A stretch of 31,150 nucleotides of DNA from Desulfotomaculum sp. (GCA_003513005.1 DOTD01000081.1:1-31150); one strand, 5' to 3'. Positions 7,694 to 16,847 are shown, counted from the stretch's first letter. Notes: a model not told the origin generated them from the letters alone. Program-made: numbers and translations.

Positions 7694-8257
7694 GTGGATT
7701 TAAAAAAGATTCAGGAAGCGGTCCGGATGATTCTTGAGGCTGTCGGCGAAGACCCGAACAGGCCGGGTTTAATAGGGACTCCCGAGAGAATAGCCAAAAT
7801 GTATGAAGAAATATTTTCCGGGCTGAACGAGGAACCCAGGAAGCACCTTGAGAAAATATTTCTGGAAGACCACGAGGAAATGGTTCTGGTCAAGGACATA
7901 CCGATGTACTCCGTATGCGAGCATCACCTGCTGCCTTTTTTCGGGGTTGCCCACGTCGCCTATATTCCCCGGCAGTGGAGGGTCACCGGCCTTTCCAAAC
8001 TTGCCAGGGTGGTGGAGGGATATTCAAGAAGGCCTCAGCTGCAGGAGAGGCTGACCACGCAAATTGCCGACGCCGTCATGTCGGAACTCGATCCGTACGG
8101 GGTGCTGGTTGTTATTGAGGCCGAGCACATGTGCATGACACTGCGCGGGGTCAGGAAGCCGGGCTCCAAGACGGTGACTTCGGCGGTACGCGGCGTTTTC
8201 CAGAAAAGTGTGGCAACCAGGGCCGAGGCAATGGCCCTGATCAAGAAAAATGACTGA
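7694..8257 (+). CDS. folE: GTP cyclohydrolase I FolE
   Basis: FolE converts GTP to 7,8-dihydroneopterin triphosphate, the entry step for both folate and preQ0. The 187-residue protein has zinc ligands C75, H78 and C147 (SVCEHHLLPFFG, EHMCMTLRGV). The start is GTG after a GGAGAG site. With queD, queE and queC it completes a GTP-to-preQ0 route in one operon, so its main duty here is probably deazapurine synthesis. No other folate gene is nearby. Confidence 0.95.
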   Translation: MDLKKIQEAVRMILEAVGEDPNRPGLIGTPERIAKMYEEIFSGLNEEPRKHLEKIFLEDHEEMVLVKDIPMYSVCEHHLLPFFGVAHVAYIPRQWRVTGLSKLARVVEGYSRRPQLQERLTTQIADAVMSELDPYGVLVVIEAEHMCMTLRGVRKPGSKTVTSAVRGVFQKSVATRAEAMALIKKND

Positions 8258-8277
8258 GAAGGACTGCGGAGGTTGAG

Positions 8278-9078
8278 ATGAGAATTCTAGTGGTTAATGA
8301 TGATGGAATATACGCCAGGGGATTGAGCGCCCTTGTCAGGGGCTTAAAAGACCTCGGCGAGATATACGTTGTGGCGCCTGACCGGGAAAGAAGCGCCACG
8401 GGCCACAGCATTACGGTGCACCGGCCCCTGCGCGTCAGGAAGGTTGCCTTATCATCCGATTTCGGGGTTGCAGCCAGCTGGTCGGTTGACGGCACGCCGT
8501 CCGACTGCGTTAAGCTGGCTGTTGAAGACCTCCTTCCCAATCCGCCGGAGATAGTTCTTTCGGGAATCAACCAGGGGTCCAATCTGGGCACGGATGTGCT
8601 CTATTCGGGAACAGTCTCGGCGGCTGTCGAGGGTTTAATCAGCGGTTTTCCGTCGGTTGCCGTTTCCCTGACCAGTTTCCCTGACCGTGATTTTTCCACG
8701 GCCGCGGAGTTTGCGCGTAAACTGGTTACAGTACTTGAAAAGGGCGCCTTTTCGCAGAATTTCCTGCTGAATGTAAATGTGCCCCCCGGCGACCGGCACA
8801 ACGGTGTAAAGATAACCCGCCTTGGAAACCGGAGGTACATCAATATCTTTGATAAAAGGACAGATCCCCGGGGAAGGGTTTATTACTGGATGGGAGGGGA
8901 TCTGCTTGAAATGGAAGATAATCAAGAGGGCACGGATGTCAGCGCGGTTAAAAACAATTATATTTCCATAACCCCGCTGCGCCTTGACCTGACCGATTAT
9001 CCAGGCATCGACAACCTGAACAGCAACGGCTTCTTAGAGAATTTTAAAACAATTATTACGGGAGGTAGTAAAATTTGA
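8278..9078 (+). CDS. surE: 5'/3'-nucleotidase SurE
   Basis: SurE is a metal-dependent phosphatase of nucleoside monophosphates. The 266-residue protein starts RILVVNDDG with metal ligands D8-D9, then S39 (RERSATGHS) and SGINQGSNLGTD, the conserved core. It follows folE by 20 bases and its stop overlaps the TTG of the EF-G-like gene (TTGA), so it belongs to the same operon. Confidence 0.95.
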   Translation: MRILVVNDDGIYARGLSALVRGLKDLGEIYVVAPDRERSATGHSITVHRPLRVRKVALSSDFGVAASWSVDGTPSDCVKLAVEDLLPNPPEIVLSGINQGSNLGTDVLYSGTVSAAVEGLISGFPSVAVSLTSFPDRDFSTAAEFARKLVTVLEKGAFSQNFLLNVNVPPGDRHNGVKITRLGNRRYINIFDKRTDPRGRVYYWMGGDLLEMEDNQEGTDVSAVKNNYISITPLRLDLTDYPGIDNLNSNGFLENFKTIITGGSKI

Positions 9079-11102
9079 AGAACTACAAGAGCAGTCAAAT
9101 TCGCAATCTGGGGGTCGTCGCCCATGGCGGCGCCGGAAAAACATCGCTCGTGGAGGCAATGCTGTTTAACAGCGGAGCGGTAAACAGGCTTGGGCGGGTG
9201 GACGATGGCGCCACCACAGCAGATTACCATCCGGAGGAGATAAACCGCAAGATAACAATTCACACGAGCCTTGTTCCCTGCGAGTGGGAAGGCTGCAAGA
9301 TTAATGCTCTGGATTCTCCCGGTTTTTCCGATTTTATAGGAGAAGTGCTGGCCGTGTTAAGGGTTGTGGACTGTGCCCTTTTTGTAGTGTCTGCGGTCGA
9401 CGGGGTGGAAGTTCAGACGGAAATCATCTGGGAGCACGCCGATAAGCGGGAGCTGCCCAGACTTGTTTTTATAAATAAGATGGAGCGTGAAAACGCCCAT
9501 TTCTTTAAAGTCCTTGATGATTTAAAAGAAAAGTTTAATATCCATTTTGCGCCTGTGACGCTGCCTATCGGCCAGGCCGCCGATTTCAGCGGGATAGTTG
9601 ATATGATCGAGCAGAAGGCGTTCTCTTACGGGAATGACGGCAAGGCCGTGGAAATAGCCGTACCGGGCGGGATGGCCGATACGATCGGCGAGTACCGCGA
9701 AAAGCTTATCGAGGCCGTTGTTGAAGCTGATGACGAGCTGATGATGAAGTACCTGGAAGGCGAGGAACTGACTCCGGAAGAACTGAAGGAGGGGCTTAAA
9801 AAAGGCGTTGCCACCAACAAGGTAGCGCCCGTGCTCTGCGGTTCGGCGACTAAGAACAGCGCTGTAATCAACCTGATGGATTTTCTGGTCAAATACTGCC
9901 CGCCGCCTGAAGACAAAAGCGGCGAGCCGTTCTCGGGGCTGGTCTTTAAAACGCTTGCCGACCCCTATGTAGGCAGAATGAACTTCATCCGCGTCTATAC
10001 GGGCGCCCTTAAAAGCGACAGCGTACAGTTCAACAGCACCAGAGAAAAAACGGAAAAAGTTGGACAGGTGCTATATATAAGAGGTAAAAATTCGGTTCCT
10101 ACAACGGAGGTTCCTTCAGGAGACATCGCCGTGCTGGTCAAGCTTCAGGAAACCGGAACAGGAGACACCCTGTGCGATAAGGATAAACCGGTCGAACTGG
10201 AGGGGATAGGCTTCCCTGTTCCCACACTGAGCGTGGCTATCAGCCCGAAGAGCAAGGGAGACGAAGACAAACTGAGCAGCGCGATGGCCAGGCTGCTGGA
10301 AGAGGACCCGACCGTCAGGGTGGAGAAGAACGTGGAAACGAAGGAGAGCCTGCTGACCGGAATGGGCGAGATGCACCTGGATATTCTAATGGAAAGGCTC
10401 AAGCGCAAATACGGCGTCGATGTGGTAATGAGTTCTCCTAAAATACCTTACCGGGAGACTATCCGTAACGAAGTCAAGATTGAAGGAAAACATAAAAAGC
10501 AAACGGGCGGCCATGGCCAGTTCGGACACGTTTGGCTGCGCCTGGAGCCGCTGTTGAATGAACCCTTTGTTTTTGACGAGGAACTTTTCGGCGGGTCCGT
10601 TCCCAAACAGTATGTGCCGGCTGTGGAAAAAGGAGTACGCGAGGCAATGGAGGATGGAATCCTGGCCGGTTACCCGGTGACCGGGGTAAAAGCAGTCCTC
10701 TACGACGGTTCCTACCACCCGGTTGATTCTTCGGAAATGGCCTTCAAGATTGCCGGTTCGATGGCTTTTAAGAAAGGCGCCGCCCAGGCGAAACCGGCTT
10801 TACTCGAACCGATATTGGAAGTTGAAGTAATAGTGCCGGAAAGCTATATGGGTGATATAATCGGTGATTTCAATACAAAACGGGGCCGCATCCTTGGCAT
10901 GGAGCCCTCAGAAAACAAAAGGACCAAAGTAAAGGCTCTTGTGCCGATGTCCGAGATGTTACGCTACGCAATCGATTTAAAGTCAATGACCCAGGGGCGC
11001 GGTTCTTTTTCTTCTGCCTTCAGCAGCTATGAAGAAGTCCCGCTCAGGCTTGCCGAGGAAGTAATCAAAAAAGCAAAGGCTGCGCAGGAGGCGGAAAAGT
11101 AA
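9075..11102 (+). CDS. EF-G-like translational GTPase (paralogue)
   Basis: This 675-residue protein has the full EF-G domain order: G domain, beta barrel (about 285-370), and domains III-V. It is not the housekeeping copy. The P loop reads AHGGAGKTS (16-24, canonical AHIDAGKTT), switch I reads EEINRKITIHTS instead of the usual RGITI form, G3 is DSPGF instead of DTPGH, and G4 is NKME instead of NKMD. Domain IV has HKKQTGGHGQFGHVWLRLEP, as in EF-Gs. The normal str-operon neighbours (rpsL, rpsG, tuf) are absent. It starts with TTG after GGGAGG, overlapping surE. EF-G-like paralogues of unknown role occur in many Clostridia, and a specialised ribosome step or recycling is only a guess. Confidence 0.9.
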   Translation: MKNYKSSQIRNLGVVAHGGAGKTSLVEAMLFNSGAVNRLGRVDDGATTADYHPEEINRKITIHTSLVPCEWEGCKINALDSPGFSDFIGEVLAVLRVVDCALFVVSAVDGVEVQTEIIWEHADKRELPRLVFINKMERENAHFFKVLDDLKEKFNIHFAPVTLPIGQAADFSGIVDMIEQKAFSYGNDGKAVEIAVPGGMADTIGEYREKLIEAVVEADDELMMKYLEGEELTPEELKEGLKKGVATNKVAPVLCGSATKNSAVINLMDFLVKYCPPPEDKSGEPFSGLVFKTLADPYVGRMNFIRVYTGALKSDSVQFNSTREKTEKVGQVLYIRGKNSVPTTEVPSGDIAVLVKLQETGTGDTLCDKDKPVELEGIGFPVPTLSVAISPKSKGDEDKLSSAMARLLEEDPTVRVEKNVETKESLLTGMGEMHLDILMERLKRKYGVDVVMSSPKIPYRETIRNEVKIEGKHKKQTGGHGQFGHVWLRLEPLLNEPFVFDEELFGGSVPKQYVPAVEKGVREAMEDGILAGYPVTGVKAVLYDGSYHPVDSSEMAFKIAGSMAFKKGAAQAKPALLEPILEVEVIVPESYMGDIIGDFNTKRGRILGMEPSENKRTKVKALVPMSEMLRYAIDLKSMTQGRGSFSSAFSSYEEVPLRLAEEVIKKAKAAQEAEK

Positions 11103-11196
11103 GCTGTCCAGAGTTGCTTAACTGCCAGGGTGCGGTTAGGGGAATATCCGAAAAGGGCATACTATCCGGTAAAAAAGGCCTTTGGAGGATGTCAAG

Positions 11197-12132
11197 TTGA
11201 AAAAACTCCCCCGTCTTTATCACATCAAGCCGCGCCAGGACAGCCGCAATCCGGTTGCCAGCACGCTTGACTTTTTTGTGGGAATCTTGCTTTTCTGGCT
11301 GTTTGTCCTGTCGGTTTTATTAATTTTCCTGCCGGTGTATACGGCTCTTTGCTGCTCTTTGCTGGCGGCGTCGGCTATGTGTCTGGCAGGCGTCCGTTAT
11401 CAAAAATGGCGAAAAAGCAAGCGCCGGCTGCATAACAGGATGTGGCTTGCCGGGGAGAAGTACCGCAGCGAGATTGACAGCCTGAAAACGCGCGATGACC
11501 TGATTATGTTTGTGGGGCTGCTTCTGGAAAGGTCCGGCCAGTTTGAGGATGTCCGGGTAGCCCCGAAAGATTCTGTGCCGATTCTGTCCGTGTACAGGGG
11601 CGCCAGAGTCGGAATTCAGTGCCTGCCGCCTTCTTTGCCGGGCGTTGCGGCCGATCCCGGCTACTGCGCTGAAATTATTCAGCAGCTTGGCGAAGATTTG
11701 GAAAAGGGACGGTATGAAAAGGCGTTTATTGCCGCCGCAGGGGAACTCCACCCCCGTGTAAGATGGCTGATCAAGATGCTCGGCGGGAATTACCCGGTGG
11801 CGCTGCTGCCCAAGGAGAAGCTTGTCGAACTGGCTATCCGGGCAGAAAGACTGTCAGCCGGGGAAGAGGCTCCCGAAAGCGGCGTAAAGGGTAAAAAGCA
11901 GGAAAGTGTTTTAAATGGGCCGGAGCCGGGGATTAAGGAAATTGTCCTTGCCCGGAAAAAGGGCCTCAGGTATCTGGCAGCGTTTTTTATGCTGGCCGCT
12001 TTTTACCTGCTTGCTCATCTTACCGGCTTTGCCGCCGGAATTTGCCTGGCCTTTATCATTATCAACGGTGTTTTGGCTGTCGCCTGCCTGATTGCCAACC
12101 GTGAAAGAAGAGGCGCTTTCAGGCTGGAATAA
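11197..12132 (+). CDS. Membrane protein with nuclease-fold-like cytoplasmic domain
   Basis: The 311-residue protein has two N-terminal membrane helices (about 25-75), a soluble middle domain (about 100-205) and two C-terminal helices (about 250-300). The middle domain (FVGLLLERSGQFEDVRVAP, SVYRGARVGIQCLP, KAFIAAAGELHPRVRWLI) resembles an Mrr-type restriction-endonuclease fold in order but lacks a clear D...ExK active site, so it may be a degenerate version. GGAGGA at 11184-11189 decides for the TTG at 11197, because an upstream in-frame TTG overlaps this ribosome site. It lies between the EF-G paralogue and the Nudix gene in the operon. Its function is unknown. Confidence 0.6.
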   Translation: MKKLPRLYHIKPRQDSRNPVASTLDFFVGILLFWLFVLSVLLIFLPVYTALCCSLLAASAMCLAGVRYQKWRKSKRRLHNRMWLAGEKYRSEIDSLKTRDDLIMFVGLLLERSGQFEDVRVAPKDSVPILSVYRGARVGIQCLPPSLPGVAADPGYCAEIIQQLGEDLEKGRYEKAFIAAAGELHPRVRWLIKMLGGNYPVALLPKEKLVELAIRAERLSAGEEAPESGVKGKKQESVLNGPEPGIKEIVLARKKGLRYLAAFFMLAAFYLLAHLTGFAAGICLAFIIINGVLAVACLIANRERRGAFRLE

Positions 12133-12141
12133 GCCGTTAAG

Positions 12142-12696
12142 GTGGGATTTGATCTGTCAAGTGAAAAAGTACTAAGCTCGGATTTGGTTTACAAGGGCAA
12201 AATAATCAATTTGAAAGTAGATCGCGTGGAGCTTTCCGAAGGCCGCTCCGCTGTCCGGGAGGTTGTTGAACACGACGGCGCGGTGGCGGTTGTCGCCGTA
12301 GACTCCGCTGAAAACGTCCTGCTGGTCAGGCAGTACCGTTACCCTGCCGGAAAAGAACTTCTTGAAATTCCCGCCGGGATGGTTGAACAGGACGAAGACC
12401 CGCTTTCCGGCGCGAAAAGGGAACTGGCCGAGGAAACAGGGGCCAGGGCTTCCTCCTGGCAGTACCTGTTTGGATTTTATTCATCGCCCGGTTTTTGCGA
12501 CGAATACCTGCGCGTTTACCTGGCCAGGGAACTTGAGTTTGCTTCCCAGGACCTGGATGAGGATGAATCTATAGAGCTGGTTAAGATTCCTTTGGGCAGG
12601 GTCCCGGAAGAAATTGAGCGGGGCGCTATCCAGGACGCAAAATCAATCGCCGGTTTGCTGGGCGCATTCCGGCTGTTGAGTAAAAGTACCGGCTGA
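12142..12696 (+). CDS. Nudix hydrolase, ADP-ribose pyrophosphatase type
   Basis: The 184-residue protein has a complete Nudix box (G79 to G100, with REL-AEE-TG) in the context LLEIPAGMVEQDEDP, and upstream VVEHDGAVAVVAVD and LVRQYRYPAGKELLE, which are typical of ADP-ribose pyrophosphatases. It would cleave ADP-ribose or similar NDP-sugars. The GTG start follows the previous stop by nine bases with only a weak ribosome site, so it is probably coupled. It closes the operon that begins with queD and faces the minC gene. Confidence 0.9.
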   Translation: MGFDLSSEKVLSSDLVYKGKIINLKVDRVELSEGRSAVREVVEHDGAVAVVAVDSAENVLLVRQYRYPAGKELLEIPAGMVEQDEDPLSGAKRELAEETGARASSWQYLFGFYSSPGFCDEYLRVYLARELEFASQDLDEDESIELVKIPLGRVPEEIERGAIQDAKSIAGLLGAFRLLSKSTG

Positions 12697-12700
12697 TCAA

Positions 12701-13333
12701 TTATAAGTTAAAGTATTTGGCCGCCGGTTCAAAAACAATCCGGTTGTTTCTAAGCGAGGCGGTTGCAGGGCCCCTGTAATTCCCTCCACTTTGCAGGCCG
12801 CCGATTCCGGCTATGCTCAGGTGGGCAGGATTAAGCAAAAACGCCGTTATGGTCGATTTATCACGACCGGGCAGGCCGGCGTTGACGCTGCCGAGGCACC
12901 TTCCAAAGATAACGATACTGCCGCCGGAGTATAAACGTGCGCCGGGATTTACATCACCGACAATGATCAGGTTATTTATTGCTTCTATTTCCTGGCCGGA
13001 GCGGATGGTGGCAAAGATTAACCGGGCCGGTTCATCGGTATCGTCTGTTATTTCTTCGGCAACGGAGGCAGACGGAAAAACGGGCAAATGTATTTCTTTA
13101 TTCGGCACAAGCCCGTACTGCAGGCAGATGTCTTCCAGTTCGGAATACTGTGGGTTGTCCGGGGAACTGCTCGGATAGTGAAAGGTAAACCTGGCTCCCT
13201 TGAAGAAGCCTTTTGAGGAGATAAATTTTTTCTCTAGATCATCTTTCAACTCTTCAAGATTGCTGGCCGGATCAAGAAGGATGACCAGGCCGCCACGGGT
13301 TCCTTTTATAGTGACTAATTCTTTAATCATCAT
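12701..13333 (-). CDS. minC: Septum-site-determining protein MinC
   Basis: MinC inhibits FtsZ assembly. The 210-residue protein has an N-terminal domain (IKGTRGGLVILLDP, about 5-100) and the C-terminal beta-helix (VGDVNPGARLYSGGSIVIFG, RCLGSVNAGLPGR), the family hallmark. I chose the ATG at 13333; a second ATG follows at 13330 and upstream in-frame codons lack a site. It stands alone, convergent with the Nudix gene, instead of beside minD or mreBCD, so it may be a second copy or a rearranged locus. Confidence 0.88.
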   Translation of the reverse strand: MMIKELVTIKGTRGGLVILLDPASNLEELKDDLEKKFISSKGFFKGARFTFHYPSSSPDNPQYSELEDICLQYGLVPNKEIHLPVFPSASVAEEITDDTDEPARLIFATIRSGQEIEAINNLIIVGDVNPGARLYSGGSIVIFGRCLGSVNAGLPGRDKSTITAFLLNPAHLSIAGIGGLQSGGNYRGPATASLRNNRIVFEPAAKYFNL

Positions 13334-13412
13334 GCAGCCCGCCTTTCCAGAATAACCCACTTTTTTTATATTCGATTTGATTTTTCATATTCCTGCCGTT
13401 GTCTTAAAAAGA

Positions 13413-13441
13413 TTGTCTCAGAATGCAAAGCTTTGTATAAA
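13413..13441 (+). promoter_or_regulatory. Promoter of galT-glgA
   Basis: TTGTCT (13413-13418), 17 bases, then TATAAA (13436-13441) lie in the short divergent gap between minC and galT. Transcription would start near 13448, with GGAGGGAGG about 35 bases downstream. Confidence 0.55.
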
Positions 13442-13499
13442 AATGTAACCTTTGCGGCAACTTTAAAAGGCAACTTATTATCGGAGGGAGGAAAGCAGC

Positions 13500-14492
13500 T
13501 TGCCGGAATGGAGAAAGGATCCGATTGTCGACCGGTGGGTGGTTATTTCCACGGAAAGAAGTAAACGTCCGTCAAACTTTAAGGTGACGGAAGAGAAGAT
13601 AAAAGGGCAGGTATGTTCTTTATGCCCCGGCCGTGAGCAGGAAACACCGCCCGAGGTGATGTCTTTCCGCAAGCAGGGTACGCAGCGCGACAACCCGGGC
13701 TGGTGGGTCAGGGTGGTCCCGAACAAGTTCCCGGCTGTCAGCGCCGAGGCCGCGCCGGAAGTTTACAGTAAAGGGATCTACGCCGCAATGGACGGGCTGG
13801 GCGCCCATGAAGTTGTAATCGAGTCGCCGGATCACATTGACAATCTGGATGTCGAGGACGACCACCAGATAGAAGAGATCCTCTGGGCGTGGAGAGACCG
13901 CCTGCTGGCCCTGCGGCAGGACAAACGGATGAAATATATCCAGGTCTTTAAGAATTTCGGCGAGACTGCCGGAGCGTCCCTGGAGCATACCCATTCCCAG
14001 ATTGTTGCTATCCCCATGGTTCCGCATGATATAAGCCTGGAGATGGATGGAGCAAAAAAGTATACGGAAGATACGGGGAGATGCATTTTTTGCGACATGG
14101 TGGCCAGCGAAATACAGCAGTGTGAACGTATGGTTATGCAGGGGGAAAGGTTTGTCATCCTGGCGCCCTTTGCTTCGCGCTTTCCGTTTGAAACATGGAT
14201 ATTGCCCGTTAAGCACCAGCACGATTTTGCCGGCATCACCAAGGAAGAAGCCGTTGAGCTTTCTTCAATGCTGCGCTCTCTTTTGGTTAGGATGGCCTTA
14301 TTGCTGCATAAACCTCCATACAATATAGTTTTGCATAATTCAACCATAAATACGCCCGATACATCATTTTACCACTGGCGCCTGGAAATCCTGCCCAGGC
14401 TGACTGTGATTGCGGGTTTTGAGTTGGGTACCGGCTTGTATATCAACCCGACTCCTCCTGAACTGGCGGCAAAATGTTTGTCTGAGTGCTAA
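13500..14492 (+). CDS. galT: Galactose-1-phosphate uridylyltransferase GalT
   Basis: GalT (Leloir pathway) exchanges UMP between UDP-glucose and galactose-1-phosphate. The 330-residue protein has zinc ligands C39/C42 (VCSLCPG) and the HIT-type active site H163-T-H165-S-Q167, with the glutamine that marks nucleotidyltransferases of this class. A second Cys pair occurs at CIFCDM. The start is TTG after a strong GGAGGGAGG site. The adjacent glycogen synthase suggests that it feeds or drains the sugar-nucleotide pool; an ADP-glucose-specific relative cannot be excluded. Confidence 0.88.
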   Translation: MPEWRKDPIVDRWVVISTERSKRPSNFKVTEEKIKGQVCSLCPGREQETPPEVMSFRKQGTQRDNPGWWVRVVPNKFPAVSAEAAPEVYSKGIYAAMDGLGAHEVVIESPDHIDNLDVEDDHQIEEILWAWRDRLLALRQDKRMKYIQVFKNFGETAGASLEHTHSQIVAIPMVPHDISLEMDGAKKYTEDTGRCIFCDMVASEIQQCERMVMQGERFVILAPFASRFPFETWILPVKHQHDFAGITKEEAVELSSMLRSLLVRMALLLHKPPYNIVLHNSTINTPDTSFYHWRLEILPRLTVIAGFELGTGLYINPTPPELAAKCLSEC

Positions 14493-14514
14493 TCAAATAT
14501 TTTTAATTTTTTTT

Positions 14515-14594
14515 CCTTAAGTGGACAAATTAAAGAGGTATAGATTTTTAGATTCCTGCGGGAGGTAAAAATATGTTCGACCGTCCACTTAAGG
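14515..14594 (+). promoter_or_regulatory. Inverted repeat around the glgA ribosome site
   Basis: A 12-base perfect inverted repeat (CCTTAAGTGGAC at 14515-14526, GTCCACTTAAGG at 14583-14594) brackets the ribosome site GGGAGG and the ATG of glgA. The right arm lies inside codons 4-8. In RNA it would close a 56-base loop holding the whole initiation region; in DNA it could be an operator. The function is inferred. Confidence 0.4.
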
Positions 14595-16066
14595 TTTTGA
14601 TGGTTTCCTCAGAGGTAGTTCCCTTTGCCAAAACAGGCGGTTTGGCGGATGTAGCCGGTTCGCTGCCCAAGGCGCTGGCTACCGTCGGCAGCGATTGTGC
14701 CGGAAACGACGTCCGGATTGTGCTTCCCCATTACAAAGGGGTTGAAGGCGCCCGCTACCGGATGGACTTCCCCGTTCTGACCAGCGAGCGGGTTGAAACA
14801 GCAATCGTCCGGGAATCCTCCATTGAAGCCCAGTACATGGGGGAACACCGCCTTGTCCCGGTATACCTGATCGACAACCACTATTATTTTTACCGTGACA
14901 ACCTGTATAACTATGACGACGACGCGGAGCGCTTCACTTTTTTTTGTCAGTCTGTCCTGGAGATGCTGCCCAGGCTTGGCTGGCAGCCGGATATTATTCA
15001 CTGCAATGACTGGCAGACCGGTCCCATCCCGTTCTTTTTGAAAGTCCTTTATGCAAAGGACCCTTTTTTCAATAAAATATCCACCGTTTTTACAATCCAC
15101 AATTTACAGTACCAGGGTAACTTTGAAGAAAAAACGCTCGATCTCCTGGGAGTGAGCGATGATTACTTCACGCCCGACCGGCTCGAGTTTTACGGCGGGA
15201 TCAGCTTCATCAAAATGGGCCTTACCTATGCGGATGTTCTGAGCACCGTCAGCAGGACATACGCCCTGGAAATCCAGCAGCCGGAAAGCGGCGAACGCCT
15301 GGACGGGCTTTTGAGGGAGCGCTCGAGCGACCTTTACGGGATCGTCAACGGAATCAATTACCATGAGTTCAACCCGAAAACGGACCCCCGCCTGTACCGC
15401 AATTACGACCAGTATTCCATTGAAAACAAACAGGAAAATAAGATGTCCCTGCAAAAGGAACTGGGACTGCCTGTGAGAAACGTTCCGGTAATGGGGATGA
15501 TTTCACGCCTGGCGCAGCAAAAAGGTTTTGATCTACTGGCCGGGATTATTGATCAATTGCTGGCTTTGGACGTGCAGCTGGCGCTGCTGGGAAGCGGAGA
15601 ACCTGAATATGAAAAGATTTTCCGGGATATAAAAGACAGGTACCCTGAAAAAGCCGGCATCTATCTTGGTTTTAATCCCGTTCTAGCCCAGCGCATTTAC
15701 GCCGGCGCCGATCTGTTCCTGATGCCTTCCCGCTTTGAACCCTGCGGGTTGGGCCAGCTGATCGCCATGCGCTACGGCAACACCCCGGTGGTCCGTGCAA
15801 CCGGAGGGCTTGCAGACACGGTGCACGACTATAACCCCGTAACAGGTACGGGAAACGGTTTTGTCTTTTTGGAATATGACAAGAACGCTTTTTACCAGGT
15901 AATCAAGCGGGCGTTAAACCTGTACTGGCACGAACCAGCCCAGTGGCAGAAACTGGCGCGCAATGGGATGGAGCAGGATTTTTCCTGGGCTCGCTCGGCG
16001 GTTGAATATCTCCAGTTGTACTACGAGGCGATTAACCGCCATCTTTCCAGGTCCAAAATAGCCTGA
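14573..16066 (+). CDS. glgA: Glycogen synthase GlgA
   Basis: GlgA transfers glucose from ADP-glucose to growing alpha-1,4-glucan. This 497-residue GT5 protein has KTGGLADV at 20-27 (ADP-glucose binding), HCNDWQTGP near 143, TIHNLQYQG near 172, and the C-terminal GT-B domain with SRFEPCGLGQLIAMRYG. It follows galT by 80 bases on the same strand. The organism therefore probably stores glycogen, although glgC and glgB are not in the window. Confidence 0.95.
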   Translation: MFDRPLKVLMVSSEVVPFAKTGGLADVAGSLPKALATVGSDCAGNDVRIVLPHYKGVEGARYRMDFPVLTSERVETAIVRESSIEAQYMGEHRLVPVYLIDNHYYFYRDNLYNYDDDAERFTFFCQSVLEMLPRLGWQPDIIHCNDWQTGPIPFFLKVLYAKDPFFNKISTVFTIHNLQYQGNFEEKTLDLLGVSDDYFTPDRLEFYGGISFIKMGLTYADVLSTVSRTYALEIQQPESGERLDGLLRERSSDLYGIVNGINYHEFNPKTDPRLYRNYDQYSIENKQENKMSLQKELGLPVRNVPVMGMISRLAQQKGFDLLAGIIDQLLALDVQLALLGSGEPEYEKIFRDIKDRYPEKAGIYLGFNPVLAQRIYAGADLFLMPSRFEPCGLGQLIAMRYGNTPVVRATGGLADTVHDYNPVTGTGNGFVFLEYDKNAFYQVIKRALNLYWHEPAQWQKLARNGMEQDFSWARSAVEYLQLYYEAINRHLSRSKIA

Positions 16067-16072
16067 CTTAGA

Positions 16073-16585
16073 CTACCGGGCCCTAAATGACTCGTAAAGA
16101 TAAATTGCGAACGTGCCGAAAATAATCGCCATATAAACCCATAAATACTCGATCCTTAAGACGTGATCATAGCCGAGTGCGACCTGAATGCTTCCCCATT
16201 CAGTGAATCCGATAAGCCAGACCAGTTCTACCTTGATCCAGCTCAGCAGCGTACGGGCAAGCTGGTATTGAATTCTCATATTCTGCTCGGTTATCCGCCA
16301 GGGATAATTAAAAAGGTGTGGGTACCGGCTTAAAAAAGATATTCCTGCGCTGATTAACACGAACACAAGCAGTTGGCGGATCAGCGCTGTCTTGTCGCCC
16401 CAGGCGGCCGGGATTCCCCCGGTTCCGAACCTGGTGGGGACCTGGTCCGGCAGCGCCGCCCAGTACCTGACAAGGGTAAAAAGCATTGCCAGGATGCCTA
16501 TTACATAAGCAATCTCCAGCGCATTTTCTAAAGTAGAGCGGGGGATGGAAATAGCCGGCCGGCTTCTCGGTGTGGCTTTTTTCAT
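16073..16585 (-). CDS. DUF1648 membrane protein
   Basis: This is a 170-residue protein with membrane segments near 25-45, 70-85, 112-130 and 145-163. The segment LPDQVPTRFGTGGIPAAWGDK (45-65) is the DUF1648 signature, also found in SdpI-type immunity proteins, but no toxin gene is adjacent. It converges on glgA with six bases between the stops. No specific function can be given. Confidence 0.75.
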   Translation of the reverse strand: MKKATPRSRPAISIPRSTLENALEIAYVIGILAMLFTLVRYWAALPDQVPTRFGTGGIPAAWGDKTALIRQLLVFVLISAGISFLSRYPHLFNYPWRITEQNMRIQYQLARTLLSWIKVELVWLIGFTEWGSIQVALGYDHVLRIEYLWVYMAIIFGTFAIYLYESFRAR

Positions 16586-16847
16586 GGTGTCAAATTTCCT
16601 TATAAGATTTTTAATTTCTCAAATAATATATACCTGCAGGGCTGGTTTTTCAAGAGGCGCCACCCTTGTCACTTCTTTTGACAGAAAAATAATTAGTCCT
16701 TTGGAAAATTTGTCGAAACAAAGAATATAAAAAAATAAATAAGCGGATCTTTTCACCCTGGTACTGGATGTTTTAGACCTGCTCATGTTATTAACATAAT
16801 AATTCGGTTCAAAGAGAGGAAATGGGTTATAACGGCGGGAGGGGGAG

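Noticed and set aside
13620..14222. 200-codon minus-strand ORF inside galT
   Set aside because: It is a shadow of galT, which has an intact active site and good ribosome site. The long opposite frame reflects codon bias.
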